Of a DNA stretch of 64,000 nucleotides, positions 9,023 to 17,874 are shown in pieces (the stretch's first letter is position 1; each line of letters opens with the position of its first letter). Source of the DNA: Thiodiazotropha sp040506275 (lineage in GTDB: Bacteria; Pseudomonadota; Gammaproteobacteria; Chromatiales; Chromatiaceae); assembly GCA_040506275.1 (NCBI GenBank), contig JBEVXD010000001.1, positions 744,001 to 808,000 on the forward strand. Reading direction: 5' to 3'. Below the pieces are notes generated by a model. The model saw only the letters and a list, made by a program, of their open reading frames with translations. It made no database searches and was not told the origin of the DNA. A program made the translations under genes and the position numbers.

Positions 9023-9760
9023 ATGGGTCAAAATGTAATGTTACTCGGGGTCAATATTGACCATATTGCAACATTGCGCCAAGCACGTGGAACTCGTTAC
9101 CCTGAGCCAGTACAGGCTGCGTTGGTGGCTGAGCAGGCAGGAGCGAATGTTATAACGCTACATTTGCGGGAAGACAGACGTCATATCCAAGATAGAGATG
9201 TAGAGATCCTGACAGATCTTTTACAAACCAGGATGAACCTGGAAATGGCTGCTACCCCGGAAATGGCTGCTATCGCTTCCCGCTTTCAGCCTCACGATTG
9301 CTGTCTGGTCCCCGAAAAGCGTGAAGAGTTGACCACTGAAGGCGGTCTGGATGTCGCTTCAAATCTTGATTACATGACCGATTACTGTGGTGAATTGAAG
9401 GAAGCCGGTATTCGTGTATCACTCTTCATTGATGCTGATTTCAAACAGTTGGATGCAGCAAAGGCATCTGGTGCACCTGTTGTAGAGATCCACACAGGAC
9501 ACTATGCCGATGCTGATCATGATGCTACTCGAAAAAGTGAATTAAAACGGATAGTAGATGCTGTTGAGTATGGCAACAGTCTTGGACTACAAGTGAATGC
9601 AGGGCATGGCCTTGATTATCACAATGTGTCATCAATTGTGGCAATTGAAGGGATAACAGAGTTGAATATCGGACACTCAATTATCTGCCGAGCACTGTTC
9701 ACTGGCTTGGATCAAGCGGTTCGTGAGATGAAAGGGTTAATGGCTCGTGGGCGGGGCTGA
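9023..9760 (+). CDS. pdxJ: Pyridoxine 5'-phosphate synthase
   Basis: Last step of de novo vitamin B6 synthesis, condensing 3-amino-1-hydroxyacetone phosphate with deoxyxylulose 5-phosphate. A TIM-barrel protein of 245 residues with the family start LLGVNIDHIATLRQARGT, the LHLREDRRHIQDRDV segment, the ExHTGHYA motif and NAGHGLDYHNV. AAAGG precedes ATG 9023; a second ATG five codons on is possible. It follows recO after 130 bases, the usual neighbour. Confidence 0.96.
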   Translation: MGQNVMLLGVNIDHIATLRQARGTRYPEPVQAALVAEQAGANVITLHLREDRRHIQDRDVEILTDLLQTRMNLEMAATPEMAAIASRFQPHDCCLVPEKREELTTEGGLDVASNLDYMTDYCGELKEAGIRVSLFIDADFKQLDAAKASGAPVVEIHTGHYADADHDATRKSELKRIVDAVEYGNSLGLQVNAGHGLDYHNVSSIVAIEGITELNIGHSIICRALFTGLDQAVREMKGLMARGRG

Positions 9761-9775
9761 AAGCTACTAATCCTT

Positions 9776-9908
9776 TGTAGGTCGGATAAGCGCAGCGCCA
9801 TCCGACATTTTAGGTCATTCCCGCAGGAGATTGTCAGATGGCGCTACGCTTATCCGACCTATGATTCTGTCCCACCAGCTTCTTGGTGCAACCGACACGC
9901 AGCTTAGG
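9776..9908. repeat. Palindromic intergenic repeat, copy 1
   Basis: A left arm TAGGTCGGATAAGCGCAGCG... (9778-9807) pairs with a right arm (9832-9861), 30 bp with two mismatches, forming a long hairpin. It is followed by a unit (9862-9908) that recurs after copy 2 with about three quarters identity. The arm sequence is of the GTAGGTCGGATAAG...CATCCGACA type common as REP-like palindromes in Gammaproteobacteria (family knowledge). Together with copy 2 it flanks a single orphan gene in direct orientation. Confidence 0.85.
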
Positions 9909-9922
9909 TAAGGTTCCTAGAT

Positions 9923-10294
9923 ATGCTTAGAATTGGATTTTTTTCAAACTTTAAAGGTGCTGATACCGTCCTAATAGCTGGGAACTCAGAAGATATTCAG
10001 TCCCTCTCAAGGGCACTTGCTGAAGTTGCTACAGGGGGAATGCTTCCTTTGCACGAAACGGCAAATGTCTCGAAAAAGTATCCTGTGACGATGTTTGCAT
10101 CTACAGTGTCCCCTGGAAACAGAGCCTATTGGTGGAAGTGCACGGACATGGAAATAGATGAAATCAATGGAATGCTAGATCCACTAACCCGCGGTGAGAA
10201 TGGGCACCACTATTTTAATTTGGAAGGTACTGATGTTCAATTGATAGTTTCAGTCGGCGAGTATAGTTCAAACTGGTGGCAAGAGTATGGCTAA
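9923..10294 (+). CDS. Orphan protein of unknown function between two palindromic repeats
   Basis: A 123-residue, probably cytoplasmic protein without signal peptide or membrane segment; I do not recognise the family. It has an alternating strand-helix pattern (LRIGFFSNF, DTVLIAGN, a helix around SEDIQSLSRALAEVA) and tryptophan/tyrosine-rich patches (RAYWWKC, SNWWQEYG). Its size and single-domain look recall small immunity-type proteins, but no toxin gene lies beside it and this is only a guess. It is bounded on both sides by copies of the same repeat and interrupts an otherwise ordinary gene neighbourhood, suggesting it moved in or was preserved as a unit. Confidence 0.62.
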   Translation: MLRIGFFSNFKGADTVLIAGNSEDIQSLSRALAEVATGGMLPLHETANVSKKYPVTMFASTVSPGNRAYWWKCTDMEIDEINGMLDPLTRGENGHHYFNLEGTDVQLIVSVGEYSSNWWQEYG

Positions 10295-10393
10295 AAATAG
10301 TGCACTATCAGATGCTCATTTGCAGTGGCCTTTTCACTACAGTATTTGAAGTACCCAAGTACAAAGTTTTTACCTGATTACCCCCTAACCTGT

Positions 10394-10544
10394 TGTAGGT
10401 CGGATAAGCGCAGCGCCATCCGACATTTCTGGTTATTCCAGCAGGAGCAGGTGATTCCCGCAGAAGATTGTCGGATGGCGCTACGCTTATCCGACCTACG
10501 ATTCTGGCCGACCAGCTCTGGCTGCAACCGAAACACTGCTTAGG
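10394..10544. repeat. Palindromic intergenic repeat, copy 2
   Basis: Same element as at 9776-9908 and in the same orientation: left arm 10396-10425, right arm 10469-10498 (30 bp, one mismatch), then the recurring tail ending in GCTTAGG. The loop is about 19 bases longer than in copy 1, because GCAGGAG and GATT(C)CCGCAG-like blocks are partly duplicated. A short hairpin CTTAGG-CGTTA-CCTAAG overlaps its end and reaches the stop codon of the convergent DUF389 gene, where it may help terminate transcription. Confidence 0.85.
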
Positions 10545-10550
10545 CGTTAC

Positions 10551-11540
10551 CTAAGAAGCTCCCTCGATATGCGACCTTGCGACTATGGCGAGAATCACTA
10601 GTACAAGCGTGATTACCCAGACGACCAGATAGATTGTCATGGCGCGTTTTGCCTTCTCTTTTTCTGCCCAGCTGCGTGGTTGAATGCCCTTTAACAGAAA
10701 TAACAACTTGGCGGAGAGATTGACGCAGACAATGTTGGCAACAAGCAATAAACCTGCGCCCATCGCCAAATCCACTCGCGCATGTCCTAATGTAAGGCCT
10801 AATGCAGCTGCTGGAGGAAGTAGTGCAACAGCGACCATCACACCGACCAATACACTGGGTAAACCACTGGTAAGAGATAGTGCCGCAGCTGCTCCTGAGG
10901 CTAATGCCAATGCTATCGAGTCCAATCCTACTTCAGTTCGGGCCAGCAGCTCTGGGCTGGTCAATTCAAATGGCCAGAGTATACCGATGAAATAGGCAAG
11001 TAGAATTGCAATAAAAATACCTGATAGAAGGGATTTCAATGATTTTTTCATCAAATGAATATCGCCTAATGCAGTGCCCAGTCCAAAGGCCAGATTTGGA
11101 CCCAACAGGGGCGCAATGACCATCGCACCAATAACCACCGCTACATTATTCTTAACCAGCCCAATCGCGGCGACCAGTGTGGATAGTATTACCAGTACAA
11201 CAAAATTACTGTCGAAACGGGTATTCCTGTCTACAGTGGCGTACATCGATTCTCTTGATGATATGGCTTTATCCTCGTTCTTCTCTTTTTCAGTTGAAGG
11301 TTGAGGTAGTGTTGCATCAATCGGGAAAACGATAATTCTTGCAGTTGATTGCGCACCAAGGACTGTTTGTAGCGCATCGAGTGCAGGCTGGACATTCTCA
11401 TCGGTTAACAGGATTCTTATTGCCTGCCGCCCATCTTCACCCTCACGGCCCATTCGAAAGTCACGCGCTTTGAACTTTTCGGCAATTGTGGTGATGGTAG
11501 TTTGGCTGCTTGCTTTGGCAATAACTTCAATTAACTTCAT
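10551..11540 (-). CDS. DUF389 / TIGR00341 family membrane protein
   Basis: A 329-residue inner-membrane protein of unknown function. A cytoplasmic N-terminal domain (about 1-75, MKLIEVIAKASS...) is followed by six or more hydrophobic segments with the family-typical VVIGAMVIAPLLGPNLAFGLG and GVMVAVALLPPAAALG motifs. TIGR00341 proteins are widespread and sometimes suggested to be transporters, without proof. It stands alone, transcribed toward the repeat and the orphan gene. Confidence 0.88.
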   Translation of the reverse strand: MKLIEVIAKASSQTTITTIAEKFKARDFRMGREGEDGRQAIRILLTDENVQPALDALQTVLGAQSTARIIVFPIDATLPQPSTEKEKNEDKAISSRESMYATVDRNTRFDSNFVVLVILSTLVAAIGLVKNNVAVVIGAMVIAPLLGPNLAFGLGTALGDIHLMKKSLKSLLSGIFIAILLAYFIGILWPFELTSPELLARTEVGLDSIALALASGAAAALSLTSGLPSVLVGVMVAVALLPPAAALGLTLGHARVDLAMGAGLLLVANIVCVNLSAKLLFLLKGIQPRSWAEKEKAKRAMTIYLVVWVITLVLVILAIVARSHIEGAS

Positions 11541-11615
11541 AACTAGATTTACTCAACATCATTTATGATTACAAAATCATTCTACCCGATGGGAATCAGA
11601 AGAAAATACGATTGT

Positions 11616-12401
11616 TCATTTGGGTAGCCATATCAGTTGTGAACAGATGGCCTCTGCTTCGAGACTGTTAAAATCAGGCTGCTTCGATCTGAAACAGAGA
11701 TCAGTTTTATCAGGGAGCTGAGAATTCGAGCAGTAGAGGACAACGTTTTGTTGAGCAGGGACATCAAATACGGTCACCCAGCTGAATGAATGGCGAAGTC
11801 GTAATAGCATTCTGACGATGTCATCTTCATTCTCAGGTAAGAAGTTGATGGCAGCAATCCCTTTCGGGGTGAGAGATTTAATAATGCGGTCTATAAATAT
11901 GTCATTCTGGATTGGGTTTTTTTCCCCCATTTCCGGGTGAATGTCGCAGATGATAATGTCAAACTGCAGCTTATTTTCAGAAAAGAAGGTTTGAGCCGTC
12001 TCTTCTCGTACAGGGTAATCAGCTTCAAGAAAAAAACACTCTTTTGAGACTGCAATCATATCTGCTTCAGGCTCGATTGAGATTACATGAACCTCAGGGT
12101 GCCACATCAGCATAAAGCGCTCTATAGCGCCTGAACCAAGCCCCAGATTAAGCAGGTTTTTAGGCTGTTGCACAAATACAAGGGAGCAAAGCAGGGCCTT
12201 TACGTAGTGAAGTACAGGGTAGCTGTGATCATCAAGGGAGATCATCGACTGAATCGCTCCATCGTGAAAACAGATCCATCGGTGCCGGTCATGTTCGAAG
12301 ACTTCAAGGTTGTTTTGAGATATGCACTCAAGGTGTATCGATTCTTTTTGAGCCTGTTCAAACCAGGCTAGATCGATGTAAGGGTGAGTGGTACTTAGCA
12401 T
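11616..12401 (-). CDS. Spermidine synthase-like class I methyltransferase-fold protein
   Basis: About 261 residues of Rossmann fold with the nucleotide-binding loop NLGLGSGAIERF, an acidic strand end VISIEPEADM, and FDIIICDIHPE in the position of the catalytic Asp region of spermidine synthases. The aminopropyltransferase-specific residues cannot be confirmed by eye, so the substrate is open: polyamine or another small molecule. ATG at 12401 is preferred, with AAGGAAA about ten bases upstream; a TTG four codons earlier is also open. No polyamine gene is adjacent. Confidence 0.75.
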   Translation of the reverse strand: MLSTTHPYIDLAWFEQAQKESIHLECISQNNLEVFEHDRHRWICFHDGAIQSMISLDDHSYPVLHYVKALLCSLVFVQQPKNLLNLGLGSGAIERFMLMWHPEVHVISIEPEADMIAVSKECFFLEADYPVREETAQTFFSENKLQFDIIICDIHPEMGEKNPIQNDIFIDRIIKSLTPKGIAAINFLPENEDDIVRMLLRLRHSFSWVTVFDVPAQQNVVLYCSNSQLPDKTDLCFRSKQPDFNSLEAEAICSQLIWLPK

Positions 12402-12568
12402 AGGAATCGGCAATTTCCTTACGTGAAAGGGTATATCAATTTAGCCAGTATCATTTTACTCCAGTAGGGCTTTATTATTCATACAACAGAGTTATATCAA
12501 CAAGGATGTTTATAATTCGAAACCTGGTTTCAAGCGGATGACAGGTTTCGCGTATTCAGAATTCCATA

Positions 12569-12997
12569 TCAGCCATTGATATAGCTGACCAGTTGTTCGA
12601 TCATGAATTGCTGCTCTTCGATGATAGCCTTAACCAGATCGCCAATTGAGATGATACCAACCAGTTTTTTGTCTTTCATGACAGGGAGATGGCGAACCCT
12701 TTTGTCGGTCATGATGGCCATACACTCCTTAATATTCTGCTCAGGACTGACTACGACTACATGACTGGTCATGATCTCCTTTACCTTGGTGTCCTTGGAT
12801 GAGCGACCCTTTAAGATAATGCTCCGGGCATAATCACGCTCGGAAAGCAGCCCTACCACTTCCTCACTATCCATTACGATGAGTGAACCTATACTGTGCT
12901 CAGACATCATTTCCAGCGCATTAAAAACAGTAGCATCAGCATCGACAGTAAGAATATCGAAGCCCTTACTTTGAAGAATTTGATTAACAGTAGGCAT
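12569..12997 (-). CDS. Two-CBS-domain regulatory protein
   Basis: A 142-residue stand-alone CBS pair. CBS1 (about 8-62) contains TVFNALEMMSEHSIGSLIVMD and VGLLSERDYAR; CBS2 (about 72-130) contains IMTSHVVVVSPEQNIKECMAIMTDKRVRHLPVM and VGIISIGDLVKAI. Such modules bind adenosyl nucleotides and act as energy or redox sensors; the partner is unknown here. GGAGC precedes the ATG. Divergent from cysM, with a 187-base shared upstream region. An 8-bp inverted repeat (12519-12526 with 12542-12549) lies just past the stop. Confidence 0.9.
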   Translation of the reverse strand: MPTVNQILQSKGFDILTVDADATVFNALEMMSEHSIGSLIVMDSEEVVGLLSERDYARSIILKGRSSKDTKVKEIMTSHVVVVSPEQNIKECMAIMTDKRVRHLPVMKDKKLVGIISIGDLVKAIIEEQQFMIEQLVSYING

Positions 12998-13184
12998 CGT
13001 TTGCTCCCTAGTGATTATTGTTTTTCCCGGCCCGAGTACCTCTCTGACCAGGTTCAGTTGCCCTATTTTTCCTCAATAATAGAACATCATCTGCTATTCG
13101 GCTGAAGACATGACTGAATTGCATACAGAATATCTGAAAAAATGGGGCTGATCTCTCTCCCGTAATCAGGGTAGAATCTGATCC

Positions 13185-14078
13185 ATGCAATACAAAACTA
13201 TCGAAGATTTTATTGGTAATACACCACTGGTGCGTCTACAGCGTCTTGTAACAGACTCAAGTAACACTGTACTGGTGAAGCTTGAGGGTAACAATCCTGC
13301 AGGATCAGTAAAAGACAGACCGGCATTGAGCATGATCCGGTTGGCAGAAGAGCGTGGCAGCATAAAGCCCGGCGATACCCTGATCGAAGCTACCAGCGGT
13401 AATACAGGCATTGCCCTGGCAATGGCTGCTGCAATCAAGGGTTATAGAATGATTCTGGTGATGCCTGAACATATGAGCCTTGAACGCAGAGCGGTAATGA
13501 AGGCCTATGGTGCAGAGCTGATACTGACCCCGAAAGAGGGCAGTATGGAAGCAGCGATTGATAAGGCACGTGAGCTTGAAGCTGCGGGTAGAGGGGTGAT
13601 CCTGGACCAGTTCTCAAATCAGGATAATCCCCAGGCCCATATTTCAGGGACCGGCCCGGAAATATGGCGGGATACCGAGGGGAAGGTGACCCACTTTGTC
13701 AGTGCCATGGGCACTACTGGGACGATCATGGGTACTTCGAGCTATCTCAAATCGAAAAATCCTCAGATCGAGATCGTTGGCGTGCAACCAATGGAAGGTG
13801 CCAGTATTCCTGGTATACGACGTTGGCCTGAGGCCTATTTACCTAAGATCTATGATGCCAGTCGAGTCGACCGGATCATAGATATTTCCCAACAGAGTGC
13901 TGAACAGACTACACGGGATTTAGCTGCCAGAGAGGGTATCTTTGCCGGTATCTCATCTGGTGGCGCTGTTGCAGCAGCACTTGAACTCTCAGCTTCTGTA
14001 GAGGATGCAGTTATCGTGGCAATTATCTGTGATCGTGGAGACCGTTACCTCTCTACTGATGTCTTTCCTGCTTTCTGA
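13185..14078 (+). CDS. cysM: Cysteine synthase B (O-acetylserine sulfhydrylase)
   Basis: Pyridoxal-phosphate enzyme making cysteine from O-acetylserine and sulfide or thiosulfate. The cofactor lysine is Lys43 in NPAGSVKDRPA; the substrate loop TSGNTG and the phosphate-binding GTTGTIMG are present, and GISSGGAVAAAL closes the site. RRWPEAYLPKIYD and the 297-residue length are typical of CysM rather than CysK. It is followed 2 bases later by rlmD, a conserved pair in Gammaproteobacteria. Confidence 0.95.
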   Translation: MQYKTIEDFIGNTPLVRLQRLVTDSSNTVLVKLEGNNPAGSVKDRPALSMIRLAEERGSIKPGDTLIEATSGNTGIALAMAAAIKGYRMILVMPEHMSLERRAVMKAYGAELILTPKEGSMEAAIDKARELEAAGRGVILDQFSNQDNPQAHISGTGPEIWRDTEGKVTHFVSAMGTTGTIMGTSSYLKSKNPQIEIVGVQPMEGASIPGIRRWPEAYLPKIYDASRVDRIIDISQQSAEQTTRDLAAREGIFAGISSGGAVAAALELSASVEDAVIVAIICDRGDRYLSTDVFPAF

Positions 14079-14080
14079 TC

Positions 14081-15415
14081 ATGGGACGCAGAAGAAGACG
14101 TAAGCAACTGCCTACTGAGCCAGTTGAGACAGAGATCGAATCATTGACTCATGATGCCAAGGGCGTCACTCATATTGATGGCAAGGCGACCTTTGTTCAT
14201 GGCTCATTACCGGGGGAGAAGGTCCGTTTTCTCTATACCGGACGGTGGCGTAAATATGATGAGGGAAGGGTTGTCGAGGTTCTGGAGCCGTCTCCCCAGC
14301 GTGTAGAACCAAAATGCAGTCAGTTCGGGGTATGTGGTGGCTGTAGTTTGCAACACCAGGATGCTTCTGCACAGGTGTTATCCAAACAGCAATCCATGCT
14401 GGAGAGTCTGCAGCATATCGGTAAGGTAGCTCCGGAACAGATCCTGCCTCCCATGGTGAGTCAATCAACTTGGGGCTATCGCCGTAAGGCGAGACTGGGT
14501 GTGCGTTATGTACCTAAAAAGGGCGGAACACTTGTCGGTTTCAGAGAACGGGGTTCCTCCTTCATCACGGATATCGATTGCTGTCATATCCTGCACCCCC
14601 GTGTGGGTGAGTTAATTCCAGAGCTGAGTCAGCTGATCGATCAGCTCTCAATCCGGGAACAGATTCCACAGATTGAGATGGCGATGGGAGATGAAACATG
14701 TGTATTGATCTTTCGGATGCTCGAATCACCCAGCCAGCAGGACCTTGAGCTCCTCGAACAATTTGCACCTCAGCACAATATTGAGATCTATATCCAGGAA
14801 GGGGGACCGGATAGTGTAAGGCCGCTCAAGGGAGATGGAGTGACTCTGAGTTATGATCTACCCGAATTTGATCTGAGCTTGGATTTTCTACCGAATGATT
14901 TCACCCAGGTAAATAGTGATATCAACCGGCAAATGACTCAACGAGCTGTGGAACTGCTGGCTTTAGATCCAGAGGATAGAGTATTGGATCTGTTTTGCGG
15001 ACTGGGTAATTTTACGTTACCTCTGGCACGCCATTCTGGTCATGTCACCGGTGTTGAAGGTGATGCAGGGCTTGTAGCGCGAGCTAGAGAAAATGCTCTG
15101 TTGAATAACCTTTCCAACACCAGTTTCTATACAGCGAATCTGTATGAAACACTGGAGAATGAGCCTTGGCTGCAAGAGTCATTTAACAAGGTATTGCTTG
15201 ATCCCCCCCGAAGCGGCGCTCAGGAAGTCTTGCACCATTTTCCTAAGCTGGGTGTGGAACGTATCGTTTATGTCTCCTGTTATCCGGGTACTTTGGCTCG
15301 TGATGCAGGCATTTTGGTTGAGGAGCATGGCTACCGCCTGGTCAGTGCTGGTGTGATGGATATGTTTCCACACACTGCACATGTAGAATCAATTGCACTT
15401 TTTGAAAAGGTTTGA
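14081..15415 (+). CDS. rlmD: 23S rRNA (uracil-1939-C5) methyltransferase RlmD
   Basis: Methylates U1939 of 23S rRNA. A basic N-terminus leads into a TRAM domain (about 15-72). The iron-sulfur cysteines are Cys79, Cys85 and Cys88 (CSQFGVCGGC) with a fourth at 167/168 (DIDCCH). The Rossmann domain has LDLFCGLGNFTLPLA, the DPPRSG motif and the catalytic Cys in YVSCYPGTLARD; the base Glu lies in HVESIALFEK. The 444 residues fit the family. It is packed between cysM and the CYTH gene with 2-3 base gaps. Confidence 0.95.
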   Translation: MGRRRRRKQLPTEPVETEIESLTHDAKGVTHIDGKATFVHGSLPGEKVRFLYTGRWRKYDEGRVVEVLEPSPQRVEPKCSQFGVCGGCSLQHQDASAQVLSKQQSMLESLQHIGKVAPEQILPPMVSQSTWGYRRKARLGVRYVPKKGGTLVGFRERGSSFITDIDCCHILHPRVGELIPELSQLIDQLSIREQIPQIEMAMGDETCVLIFRMLESPSQQDLELLEQFAPQHNIEIYIQEGGPDSVRPLKGDGVTLSYDLPEFDLSLDFLPNDFTQVNSDINRQMTQRAVELLALDPEDRVLDLFCGLGNFTLPLARHSGHVTGVEGDAGLVARARENALLNNLSNTSFYTANLYETLENEPWLQESFNKVLLDPPRSGAQEVLHHFPKLGVERIVYVSCYPGTLARDAGILVEEHGYRLVSAGVMDMFPHTAHVESIALFEKV

Positions 15416-15418
15416 TTA

Positions 15419-15886
15419 ATGGCTTTAGAAATAGAGCGTAAGTTTCTGGTAATTAATGAGAAATGGAAGGATTCTGTGGTCAGTCATGCGGTGCTTAAGC
15501 AGGGCTATCTGGCAACAACTACCAAGGCCAGTGTGCGTGTCAGAGTGGATGGTGATCAGGCTAATATCAATGTTAAGGGTTCTACTGTGGGTATCAGTCG
15601 CCGAGAGTATGAGTACCCCATACCTATGGAAGAGGCAGAGGAGCTCTTGGATCACTTGGTAACAGGGGCTGCGATCGACAAGGTACGTTACAAAGTTAAG
15701 TGTGGCGATCACATCTGGGATCTGGATCTGTTTCAAGGGGCCAACAAGGGATTAGTGGTTGCAGAAGTTGAGTTGAGTGACGAAGAGGAGTCATTCGAGA
15801 TGCCTGCTTGGGCAGGTGAAGAGGTATCAGGTGATACACGCTACTATAATGCCAGTCTGGTGAAGCATCCGTTTAGTGACTGGTAA
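15419..15886 (+). CDS. CYTH-domain protein (inorganic triphosphatase-like)
   Basis: A 155-residue single CYTH domain. The defining ExExK motif is at the N-terminus (Glu4, Glu6, Lys8 in LEIERKFLV), and alternating basic and acidic strands follow (SVRVRVDGDQANINVKG; YKVKCGDHIWDLDLFQG). Small bacterial CYTH proteins hydrolyse tripolyphosphate or other triphosphates with a divalent metal; the exact substrate cannot be read from sequence. It starts 3 bases after rlmD and ends 4 bases before the peptide-binding protein gene. Confidence 0.9.
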   Translation: MALEIERKFLVINEKWKDSVVSHAVLKQGYLATTTKASVRVRVDGDQANINVKGSTVGISRREYEYPIPMEEAEELLDHLVTGAAIDKVRYKVKCGDHIWDLDLFQGANKGLVVAEVELSDEEESFEMPAWAGEEVSGDTRYYNASLVKHPFSDW

Positions 15887-15890
15887 AAAG

Positions 15891-17414
15891 ATGCCTGGTC
15901 GGCGTGCCCTGTTTGCGCTGATGAATATCCTGATCCTGATGGCAGGATGTCAGGAGCATCCTGATCAGACTGTCAGAATGGGGTTGGCAACAGCGCCCCT
16001 TAATCTCGATCCCCGTTTTGCTGCCGATGCAACATCTGAACGCATCAACAGACTGCTCTATCAACGTCTGGTTGAGTTTGATTCCAACAGTATGCCTAAG
16101 CCAGGCATTGCTAAGTGGGAAGCAATCTCTCCCCTGAAATACCGTTTCCATTTAAACAATAAAGCCAACCGGTTCAGCCATGGTCGGATGCTGAATTCCA
16201 GTGATGTGGTTGCAACCTATAGAGAGGTTCTGAATCCAGCCAATGCATCACCGAAGCAGGCCAGCCTGAAGTTGATTGGTTCTATAGACCAGATCGACGA
16301 AAAAACCATCGATTTCCATCTGACAAGGGGTGATCCACTGTTTCCTGCCTATCTGACCCTGGATATTCTTCCAGCGGAACTCATTGAGCAGGGTCACGAC
16401 TTTGGCCGAGAGCCTGTAGGCAGTGGTCCGTTTACTCTGATCTCATGGCCCCAGTCGGGTGAACTGCATCTGCAACGCCGTACAGATGGACAGAGGTTTG
16501 AAATTATAAGTGTCAATAATCCCACAGTCAGAGTATTGAAATTGTTGAGGAATGAGATCGACCTGCTGCAAAATGATATTTCACCTGAACTGATTGGGTA
16601 TCTACGCAATCAAACTCAGATGAAAGTGGCCCAGACACCAGGCAGTAACTACACCTATATCGGTTTCAATCTTGAAGATCCGGTTACAGGGAATCTACGT
16701 GTGCGCCAAGCCATTGCCTATGCCATTGACAGAGAGAGAATAATTCAGAAGGTAATGCAGGGTGCAGCACGTCCTGCAGAATCACTTTTTCCGCCAGAAC
16801 ATTGGGCGTCAGGTGGCTTAAGGGGAAATGAGTACAATCCCAATCAATCAAAAAAAATACTGTCAGAATTAGGTTATAACAGCGATAGACCCTTGAAGTT
16901 GACCTATAAAACATCGAGTGATCCATTTCGGATACGCCTTGCTACGATTATTCAAAGCCAACTTAAAGCAGTGGGAATCGAAGTGGATCTGCGTAGTTAT
17001 GACTGGGGAACATTTTTTGGTGATATTAAGCAAGGTAATTTCCAGCTTTATAGTCTGAGTTGGGTTGGAATCAGAACCCCGGATATCTATCGAGATATTT
17101 TTGCCAGTCACTCTTTACCACCGAAAGGGGCAAATAGAGGGCGTTATGCCAGCAAACGGGTAGATAAGTTACTCTCTCAGGCTGAACAGCAGACGACCCT
17201 CTCTGAACAGGCGGCTCTATATCACCAGATCGAACGGGAGTTGCACCAGGATTTACCTTATATACCCCTTTGGTACGAACATCAGTTTTCAGCACATGGG
17301 AACAGAATCAGAGGTTATCAACTTATGTCAGATGGTAATTATGATGGGCTTGCACAGGTGAAATTGAATACAGCTTTGGAGAGTGACAGTGTCCAATCTG
17401 CGACTGCGAATTGA
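15891..17414 (+). CDS. Peptide/nickel-type ABC transporter substrate-binding lipoprotein
   Basis: SBP family 5 (OppA/DppA) extracytoplasmic binding protein. From ATG 15891 it has a lipoprotein signal with lipobox LMAGC and Cys20 as the acylation site. The conserved LNLDPRFAADATS start of the mature domain, the DVVATYREVL segment and VRQAIAYAIDRERII fit the family; the length is 507 residues. A GTG five codons earlier is also open but overlaps the CYTH gene. The downstream permeases overlap or abut each other, so this looks like one import operon, although no ATP-binding subunit is encoded nearby. Confidence 0.9.
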   Translation: MPGRRALFALMNILILMAGCQEHPDQTVRMGLATAPLNLDPRFAADATSERINRLLYQRLVEFDSNSMPKPGIAKWEAISPLKYRFHLNNKANRFSHGRMLNSSDVVATYREVLNPANASPKQASLKLIGSIDQIDEKTIDFHLTRGDPLFPAYLTLDILPAELIEQGHDFGREPVGSGPFTLISWPQSGELHLQRRTDGQRFEIISVNNPTVRVLKLLRNEIDLLQNDISPELIGYLRNQTQMKVAQTPGSNYTYIGFNLEDPVTGNLRVRQAIAYAIDRERIIQKVMQGAARPAESLFPPEHWASGGLRGNEYNPNQSKKILSELGYNSDRPLKLTYKTSSDPFRIRLATIIQSQLKAVGIEVDLRSYDWGTFFGDIKQGNFQLYSLSWVGIRTPDIYRDIFASHSLPPKGANRGRYASKRVDKLLSQAEQQTTLSEQAALYHQIERELHQDLPYIPLWYEHQFSAHGNRIRGYQLMSDGNYDGLAQVKLNTALESDSVQSATAN

Positions 17415-17874
17415 TATTTCCAGACAACAGTTAGTATGTCTCGAATCTGATGTCGCAGCAGCAATTTATCCCATTTCATCTGGGTTAAATGGGGCAGGGG
17501 AGTGCTTTGGCAGTGGTCGTACTCCTCGAGGTATGCATCGAGTACGGATCAAGATTGGCGAGGGTTACCCTGAAAATAGTGTATTTGTGGGGCGACGTCC
17601 CACTGGTGAAACTTATTCCAAGGAGTTGGCAGAGAGTCAACCGGATCGGGATTGGGTGCTCACCAGGATAATCTGGTTGACTGGGCTGGAATCAGGCATC
17701 AACCGGGGGGGGAAGGTGGATACCCTTCGCCGATATATCTATATCCACGGCACACCCGACAGCGAGCCTATGGGGGTTCCGAAATCCCATGGTTGTATCA
17801 GAATGCGTAATCGGGATCTTATTGAGCTGTTCGATAAAGTTGAGAAAGGCATGCTGGTAGAGATTGTCGACTGA
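17389..17874 (+). CDS. L,D-transpeptidase (YkuD-fold) protein without signal peptide
   Basis: About 161 residues of YkuD catalytic domain. The signature is HGTPDSEPMGVPKSHGCIRMRN with Cys138 and His136 counted from the GTG at 17383; GTG 17389 is preferred because GGAGAG stands 5-6 bases before it. Family members cross-link peptidoglycan (3-3 links) or anchor lipoproteins outside the membrane, but no export signal is visible here. It overlaps the binding-protein gene by 26 bases and shares a TGATG junction with the permease, so it is embedded in the transporter operon. A peptidoglycan-peptide recycling role is inferred. Confidence 0.85.
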   Translation: MSNLRLRIDISRQQLVCLESDVAAAIYPISSGLNGAGECFGSGRTPRGMHRVRIKIGEGYPENSVFVGRRPTGETYSKELAESQPDRDWVLTRIIWLTGLESGINRGGKVDTLRRYIYIHGTPDSEPMGVPKSHGCIRMRNRDLIELFDKVEKGMLVEIVD

